A stretch of DNA of 60,000 nucleotides from Adiantum capillus-veneris (lineage: Eukaryota > Streptophyta > Polypodiopsida > Polypodiales > Pteridaceae): positions 62,683,872 to 62,743,871 of the forward strand of contig CM043953.1 of the NCBI GenBank assembly GCA_014529385.2, given 5' to 3'. Made by a program: the position numbers and the translations under genes. Of this stretch, positions 54,175 to 60,000 are shown piece by piece (positions within the stretch are counted from its first letter, which is position 1; every line of letters begins with the position of its first letter). The notes beneath the pieces are model-generated. The model ran no database searches, had not been told where the DNA came from, and saw only the letters and a program-made list of their open reading frames with translations.

Positions 54175-57100
54175 ATTGTTTACCTCTCTCGAGTCAGTCC
54201 CTCATGGGAACTCAGTCACTTGTGCCAACAACGCCTCTTGTCCAGTTCAGGGAGTTGGAAAGATTGTGCTCACTGCTGCTAATGGCAGTTCCTTCACACT
54301 TGTTGATGCACTTTATGTACCTGGGATCAAGAAGAATCTCTTGTCTGTATCCGCACTTGCTAGACTTAGACTGGTAGTCAAATTTGTGGATGACAGATGT
54401 ACAGTTCTTGATCTCAGTTTTGGTGATGAAATTGTTGCATCTGGCCTTTTGTGCCGTGGGCTGTATAAGCTCAGTTTGTATGACAAGTGTGGACAAAATT
54501 TTGCAAATGCTGTTGTAGATTCAAGGGCTATTTCAGATGCAAAACTTTGGCATGCACGTTTTGGTCATCTGAATGTTGCCAGTTTGCTGCGTTTGCAGAA
54601 ATCTGATATGGTTGCTTCTTTGCCGCCTCTTGAAGCACGTGTCAAACATGTTTGTGAAGGCTGTATTCTGGGTAAAATGCAGCGTTCTAAGTTTCCAAAG
54701 GATGGTTCAGTTAGGGCCACATGCAGGTTGCAGCTTGTGCATAGTGATGTTTGTGGGCCCATGCAAACTCCGTCCTTGGGCAATTACCTGTACTTCGTGA
54801 CTTTCATTGATGATTACTCCAGGCATGCATGGGTATTTCCGCTTAAAGCGAAGTCCGAAGTTTTTATGTGCTTCAAACAATTTTTGGCTATGGCTGAAAA
54901 TGTCTCAAAATGTACTATGGGCACCCTCCGTTTCGATCGAGGGGGGGAGTATATGTCTCATGAATTTAATGCATTTCTGGCTAGTCGTGGGATAAAACAC
55001 CAATGTACAGTGCCTTATACACCTCAGCAAAATGGTGTTGCTGAGAGGAAAAACACGTCACTAACGGAAATGGCACGATGTATGGTCAATAGTCAGGCTT
55101 TTCCGCATTCTTTTATGCTTGAGGCCATCATGTGTGCCACTTATGTACTTAACAGGTGTCCTACGAAAGCTTTGTAGTCTATTACTCCATATGAAGCATG
55201 GCATGATAGAAAGCCTTCTATTGAGCACATGCGTGTTTTTGGCTGTTTGGCATATGCTTTGGTGCCACAAGTGCAGCGCAGAAAATTGGATGATAAGGCT
55301 GTCAAATGTATTTTTGTTGGTTATAGTGCTGAAAGCAAAGGTTACAGGTTGTATCATCCGTAAACAAAACGTATTCTGGTTTCACGGGATGTAGTGTTTG
55401 TGGAAGATTCTGTTCAGCCCTTGCTGTCATGTACTAGAGACAGTAATGTAAGCTCAAAGGACATTTATGACACTTTGTTGCCTCTTTTCAGTGGTGGAAA
55501 TTCGAATGTAAGTTCCAATGAGGCAAATGTACAGCCTATGGGGGTTTCTGAAAATGTTTTAGAACAGCCTATTACTGATGCAGATGTACATGATGTACTT
55601 GATGAGGAAAGGGCTGAAAATGAGCAGGCTAGAGGTATGCCAAAATGGCCGGTGCACACTTTGCGTGACAGTAAATTGGATGCACCTTTGTCTAGTCGTA
55701 CTCGTTCAGGCTCTCTCCATGCATCTTATGCATCAGATTGTTATGCTTTGACTGTGTCTAGTTTACATGATGTTGAGGAGCCTCTGTCTTTTGATGAAGC
55801 ACAGAATTCAGAAAATTGGATTGCTGCCATGCAATCAGAATATGATGCACTTATAGAGAATGACACATGGACTTTATGTGATTTGCCTCCTGGCAAAAAG
55901 GCCATTGGTACGAAGTGGGTTTACAAGTTGAAACGCAAGCCGGATGGTGAGATTGATCGCCATAAGGCTCGACTTGTTGCAAAGGGTTATGCACAACAAA
56001 AAGGCATAGATTATGAAGAGACTTTTGCTCCCACTTGTCGTATGACTACTGTGCGTTTTCTATGTGCATTGGCAGCTCATTTTGGTTGGGATGTACATCA
56101 ATCAGACATTGTTACTGCTTTCTTGAATGGTGACATATTTGAGGAAGTTTATGTAAAGCAGCCTCGCGGTTTTGTCATAAAAGGACAAGAGGACAAAGTG
56201 TGCAGATGTAAGAAGGCTTTGTATGGGTTGAAGCAATCTCCTCGTGCTTGGTATGAGAAAGCTGACACTCATTTGGTTAAACGAGGCTTTCGTAACAGTC
56301 CAATAGAAAGCACATTGTATGTAAAGCGTGAGGATGATGTATTTCTCATTGTGGTTCTTTATGTTGATGATTTGCTGATCACTGGACCAAATGAGAGACA
56401 TATGGCTGAATTTAAGGCTGATTTGAATGCTACTTTCAAGATGAAAGATTTGGGGCTGTTGCATCATTACTTGGGTATACAATTTAAGCAGTGTGATGGT
56501 GGTATTGCCTTGTGTCAGAAAAGTTACATAGAGACATTGCTATGTAAGTTTGGACTTGAGGATTGCAAACCTATTGCCACTCCCATGGAAACAGGTTTGA
56601 AGTTGAGTCTACATGATGCTGGCGATCTTGCTGATGTCACTCTTTACCAAACTGCTGTTGGCTGCCTCATTTATGTATGAAACACAAGGCCAGATATTCA
56701 GTTTGTAGTCTCGCAGGTCAGCAGATTTATGCATAGCCCAGGGTCTAAGCATTGGCAGGCTGTCAAGAGGATTTTTCGCTACCTTAGTGGCACTTTACAT
56801 CTTGGCTTGTTTTATCCCAAGGGGGGATCATTGCCGCCAGACTTACATGCTTTTTTGGACTCAGATTGGGCTGGTTGTTTTGACACGCGAGTGTCCACAA
56901 GTGGTTTTTGTTTCATGCTTGGCAGTTCATGTATATCATGGTTGAGCAAGAAGCATTCTACTGTGGCCACTTCAAGTTGTGAGGCTGAGTACAGGGCAGT
57001 CTTCACAACTACGGTTGAGTGTGTATGGCTCAGACGCCTTATTGCTGATTTGGGTGTTGGACAGGATACTGCCAACACTATCTACACTGACAGTCAGAGT

Positions 57101-57316
57101 GCAGTGGCAGTTGCGAGGAACCCAGTTTTTCATGCTCGCACAAAGCACATTGAGGTGCATTACCACTATGTCAGGGAGAGGCTCTCAGCACGAGAGATCA
57201 GCTTGGCTTATGTGCCAACACAGGACAACCTTGCAGATCTTTTCACAAAGGCATTGTCTCGTGAGAAGCTTGAAGCTTTCCGCAAAGCTTTGGGCTTACT
57301 CCCCTTTGTGGACTGA
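54150..57316 (+). pseudogene. C2 pol: integrase, RT, RNase H with three stops
   Basis: From KHITSHRELFTSLESV to the terminal GLLPFVD the frame is constant, broken only by TAG 55175-55177 (shared with C1), TAA 55361-55363 and TGA 56678-56680. Integrase: LWHARFGHLN, LVHSDVCGPM, FDRGGEY, NGVAERKN (D, D and E present). RT: KWVYKLKRKPDGEIDRHKA, QSDIVTAFLNGDIFEEVYV, LYGLKQSPRAWY, LYVDDLLI. RNase H: LDSDWAGC, SCEAEYRAV, YTDSQSAVAVARN, DNLADLFTKALS complete. It is the most complete pol of this family here. Confidence 0.92.
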
Positions 57317-57391
57317 TCCTGTCCTCAGGGCATGGCACTTCCCTTTACTCATGTGCCAGCTCTCGTTCACCGCATCACTCCAAGGGGGATT

Positions 57392-57618
57392 TGTTACCAT
57401 ATACATGTGGTAGTGATGTGTGTGAACACACTAGGACCGCCGGGGCATTTTTTCCTTCTTTAGGAGGTTTTTTCTCCCGTGCATTGTATATACGCCCATC
57501 ACTCTAGGGCTATCTATCTTTCCATTGCACACTAAGTAACATACTCTCTATTGTGTGCCTTGAGCTTCGTTCGTCTTCTCCAAGCTGTGTGTGTTTCTCT
57601 GCAACCCTAATTCCAACA
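57392..57618 (+). repeat. C2 3' LTR
   Basis: 227 bp, preceded by the purine stretch AAGGGGGAT (57382-57390) and followed by the duplicate CTCTT. Confidence 0.95.
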
Positions 57619-57623
57619 CTCTT

Positions 57624-59201
57624 TACCTTTGGCCTTCCAAATTTCTCTTTGTTGAGCCCACTTGCTGCTGGTAGGATTGACTGGTGTTTCTGAAGTATTT
57701 GGAATTTCTTCAATAACTACACCCTTGCGTCTAGTGACTACCCGTACTGGGAGTGGCTCTGGTGCCTTAGCCTCAGTAGTAGTAGTTGCAAGTGCATTTG
57801 GACATTGGGCTGCAAAATGGCCATACTTCCCACAAGTGTAGCAATTCATGCTCCTATTCTGGAAGTTGCCACGTCCTCTGCCTTAGCCCATACCCGTTTG
57901 GAATTGGCCACATCTCTGACCAGTACCACTAGTACCTGGTCTCTCCTCTTGAACTACTTTGATGGGTTCTACCTTCACTGGTTCAGTGTAGGCGACCACT
58001 GATAGATCTTTACCCTTCTTAAAGTGGCGAATCCTAATGCCACAATTGTTCCATAGATGACCAAAAGCCTTATAGTAGGTACATTGTGGACATTCATTGG
58101 AGATATGGTCCTTGGATTTGAATTTCGAACACCAAGTCTCCATCTTCCGAACTGGCTGTCTTGTGTGGCTAATTTTGGCAATCTGTCTAGCCATTTCTTC
58201 AATTTTCTTGGTCCAAGAGCCCTTCTTTGACTTCTCCTTGGATCGTTCATTAGAGCTGCTTTCGGAGCTACTGGACACCTCACTGGAATCAGAACTTTCA
58301 GTAGCAGAACTACTGCTACTGGATCTTCGCTTTTTGTGACTCTTTTCCTTCTTGGCCTGCTGTTCCAGCTTTAGTGCCCTTTGGACCAGATCATTGAATT
58401 TCTTGGTAGGAGCTGGTACCTCTTGCTCCCTAAGCTTTTTGCTTCTGAAACCATTCAGAAACCATGCCCTCAACCTCTTCTCAGATGGCGGTTCCTGTAA
58501 CTGCCTGGTTAGCTCCTTGATCTTTTCCACATAACTTCGGACTGATAGATTCAACTGTTTGATCTTATCTAGTTCACAGAGGATATCTTCATCCCCTCTA
58601 TTGTCGGAATATTCCTTGTTGCCTCCTTCAAGGTTTGTGGAAAATATTCCCCCCAATCATCTTCATCAATATTTTTCAGTTCAGCATACTGCTCAAAAGC
58701 CTGTATGTGAACGTCTGGATCATCTTTCTTACCTCCCTTGAATATTGGAAAATAAATTTTCAGGGAAGCTGTGTAATCATTCCGATTACCAGTGATCGTG
58801 CCACTTCTCTTCTTGGATTCAGAATGGCGCTTGGAAGTCTTCTTGCAATTGTCAGCGTCAGTATCCCAATCAATCTCCGTCTCTGTCTCGGTGTCAGTGT
58901 CTTCTTTTTTCTGTCTGCTAGAAGTACGGTGACTTCCTTTGCTTCCCTTGGTACCCTCATCCCCATGCCGGGATCAAGAACTCTTGGAACTCTTGGATTT
59001 TCGTGCTTCCCGTTCTGCCCGTCGGCGTCGAGAATGATTGGAGTGCTATGAGTCCTGCGCCTCATCAGCCTGACTATGCACCTCCTGAGCCTCAGTGTCA
59101 GTCATCTTCTCTTGCTTGGGGTTAGACTCTCTTCCTGACTCCTCAGGAATGGGGTCTACACGAATGGTGGATTTCCGGCCACGACTGGATTTAGGTGCCA
59201 T
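57624..59201 (-). pseudogene. G2 gypsy gag
   Basis: ATG at 59201 (MAPKSSRGRKSTIRVDPIP). A basic, Ser-rich N-terminal region with stops follows, then the capsid-like part (DPDVHIQAFEQYAELKNID, EYFPQTL) and, in an open frame from 58656, YVEKIKELTRQLQEPPSEK, a Ser-rich basic linker, a first knuckle with one cysteine replaced by Phe (WCSKFKSKDHISNEC), a second Cys/His cluster, and then an intact knuckle CYTCGKYGHFAAQC near 57845. The gene continues into the gag-pol linker, where C2 is inserted after WKAKGKE. Frame changes near 59050, 58650 and 57880 break it. Confidence 0.85.
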
Positions 59202-59252
59202 GGCTGAAACTTCCAACTGGGAGAAGAGTCTTTCAGTCAACGAGCTTCAGCT

Positions 59253-59274
59253 CAAGCCACCGTGATCGCCAAAA
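59253..59274 (-). other. G2 primer-binding site
   Basis: Minus strand, directly after the 5' LTR: TTTTGGCGATCACGGTGGC. The TGG-led segment should pair with a tRNA 3' end; I cannot assign the tRNA. G1 has the similar GTGGCAATCACAGTGG. Confidence 0.65.
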
Positions 59275-59751
59275 TGGAATTGGAGCTGATCTCTTGAGAC
59301 AGCTAATTCCAGTGTTAGAAGATTTCAGCTACTAGTGTGAGAAGATTTCAGACAGTGGACTGGACAGAAATCAGAAACTAGACTGGAATTTGGATACTGG
59401 AATAAGAATCAGACTTATGTACTGGAAATAATGTTCAGATTCAGAATACTGGACAAGAAGTAAGTGTAACTGGAATATCTGCCATGATTGGGATTACAGA
59501 TAAAAGATTACAGTGAATATCATTTACAAAGAGAGTACAGCCGCCGACAACAACTGCCAATGATTCTCAAGTACAAGTGTAGCCAAAGTGCTAACCCAAA
59601 TGATAACAATTGCCAACCCGATTACAATGTAATGGGCCCTATTTATACACTTCAGGTTTACTGTAGTAATTACCATAGTAACTACTAAGTAATTCGCTGC
59701 CCATCTCCTAAGAGAACGTTCCCACATAGCGAAACTATCCAGCTGTCTACA
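59275..59751 (-). repeat. G2 5' LTR
   Basis: 477 bp; differs from the 3' LTR by a 3-bp insertion (GCC in GCCGCCGAC) and a few substitutions. It is followed on the plus strand by the target duplicate GTCCT (59752-59756). Confidence 0.95.
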
Positions 59752-59756
59752 GTCCT

Positions 59757-59891
59757 ATTTATAGGTGCTTGTACTGGGTTTTGACTGCCTTTACAATTAC
59801 AAACTCTAGTAACTATTGGTAACTCCAACATGTAATTCATAGAAGCCGTTCTGTGTAGACTATCTCTAGGGGCAGGTTCTCACTATCTACA
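59757..59891 (-). repeat. G1 5' LTR, 5' portion
   Basis: Starts TGTAGATAGTGAGAACC at 59891 on the minus strand and runs to CTATAAATAGGAC, where G2 is inserted. It aligns with 16928-17068 of the G1 3' LTR. The upstream flank on the minus strand is AGATCAAA. Confidence 0.87.
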
Positions 59892-60000
59892 TTTGATCTC
59901 TCAAGAGACCTTGATGAGAGCAAAAGAGTTCTTCCACTACAATTTTCCACTCTCTCTCTATCTTGCTCTCACACTAGGTCAAAGAGAAAAAGTGTCGTAG
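59892..60000. other. Flank of G1, unassigned
   Basis: About 110 bp with a CTCTCTCTCT run; nothing else recognised. Confidence 0.4.

Larger units (their letters stand above)
50824..57618 (+). mobile_element. C2: chimeric copia with internal LTR
   Basis: 6,795 bp, outer LTRs at 50824-51050 and 57392-57618 with only a few differences, TSD CTCTT at 50819-50823 and 57619-57623. It contains an extra 5' module: LTR, primer site, leader and gag (50824-52459), then a nearly complete internal LTR (52460-52673), a second primer site and leader, and the full gag-pol. One pair of target duplicates around the whole shows that the composite was inserted as a unit or formed within one copy. Confidence 0.92.
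37001..59751 (-). mobile_element. G2: Ty3/gypsy retrotransposon holding C1 and C2
   Basis: LTRs at 37001-37474 (3') and 59275-59751 (5') are about 474-477 bp and nearly identical, with TGTAGAC...AATTCCA ends. The 5-bp duplication GTCCT flanks the element (36996-37000 and 59752-59756). It is inserted in the LTR of the related G1 element, in the same orientation. Removing C1 and C2 leaves about 11 kb: gag with two zinc knuckles, protease, RT, RNase H, integrase, then a third long ORF before the polypurine tract. Frameshifts and stops in each part show it is not active now. Confidence 0.93.

Noticed and set aside
59930-59950. CACTA-like terminus CCACTACAATTTT
   Set aside because: No partner terminus or duplicate is visible and the match is only eight bases.

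Overview
The window is intergenic DNA from a land plant with a repeat-rich genome. Evidence for a plant: Ty1/copia elements primed by the plant initiator-Met tRNA site TGGTATCAGAGC, Ty3/gypsy elements of plant type, a CACTA transposon with plant-type tnp2 and tnpA genes, and an AAACCCTAA telo-box. I see no host protein gene, rRNA or tRNA gene. A large-genome plant such as a fern or gymnosperm would fit, but I cannot name the species.

Elements, with labels used throughout. C0: old copia fragment (1-1636 and about 28052-28180). G0: LTR element with long LTRs, 5' half at 1637-4437 on +, 3' half at 28181-about 32300 on -. CACTA: TIRs ending at 7147 and 36044, carrying a 173-bp palindromic satellite (about 4640-6020), (AACCT)n arrays and decayed tnp2/tnpA. 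G1: decayed gypsy with gag pieces at 36048-36651 (-) and 7151-8368 (+), pol remnant 14120-14960, and two 484-bp LTRs each split by a later insertion. C3 (8369-14114): youngest copia, nearly intact. C4 (17251-20406) and C5 (LTR 16616-16844): broken copias in G1. G3 (21856-26989, -): gypsy pol. G2 (37001-59751, -): gypsy with both LTRs, a 5-bp target duplication and a long third ORF after integrase. G2 contains two head-to-head copias of one family, C1 (45788-50794, -) and C2 (50824-57618, +).

The layout makes sense only after undoing one inversion of about 28 kb between inverted copies of an (AACCT)-rich module at about 4440-4592 and 32299-32468. Flipping the interval back joins C0 to C0 and G0 to G0. 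It also gives the CACTA two facing TIRs with a matching 3-bp duplication, and G1 gag continues in register across the CACTA site.

The nesting order is then: C0, with G0 inserted into it; G1, with the CACTA, C3, C4, C5 and G2 inserted into it; and C1 and C2 inserted into G2. The main points for follow-up are the inversion, the satellite-bearing CACTA, the chimeric C2 with an internal LTR, the clustering of three copia insertions at the gag-pol junction of two gypsies, and G2's third ORF.
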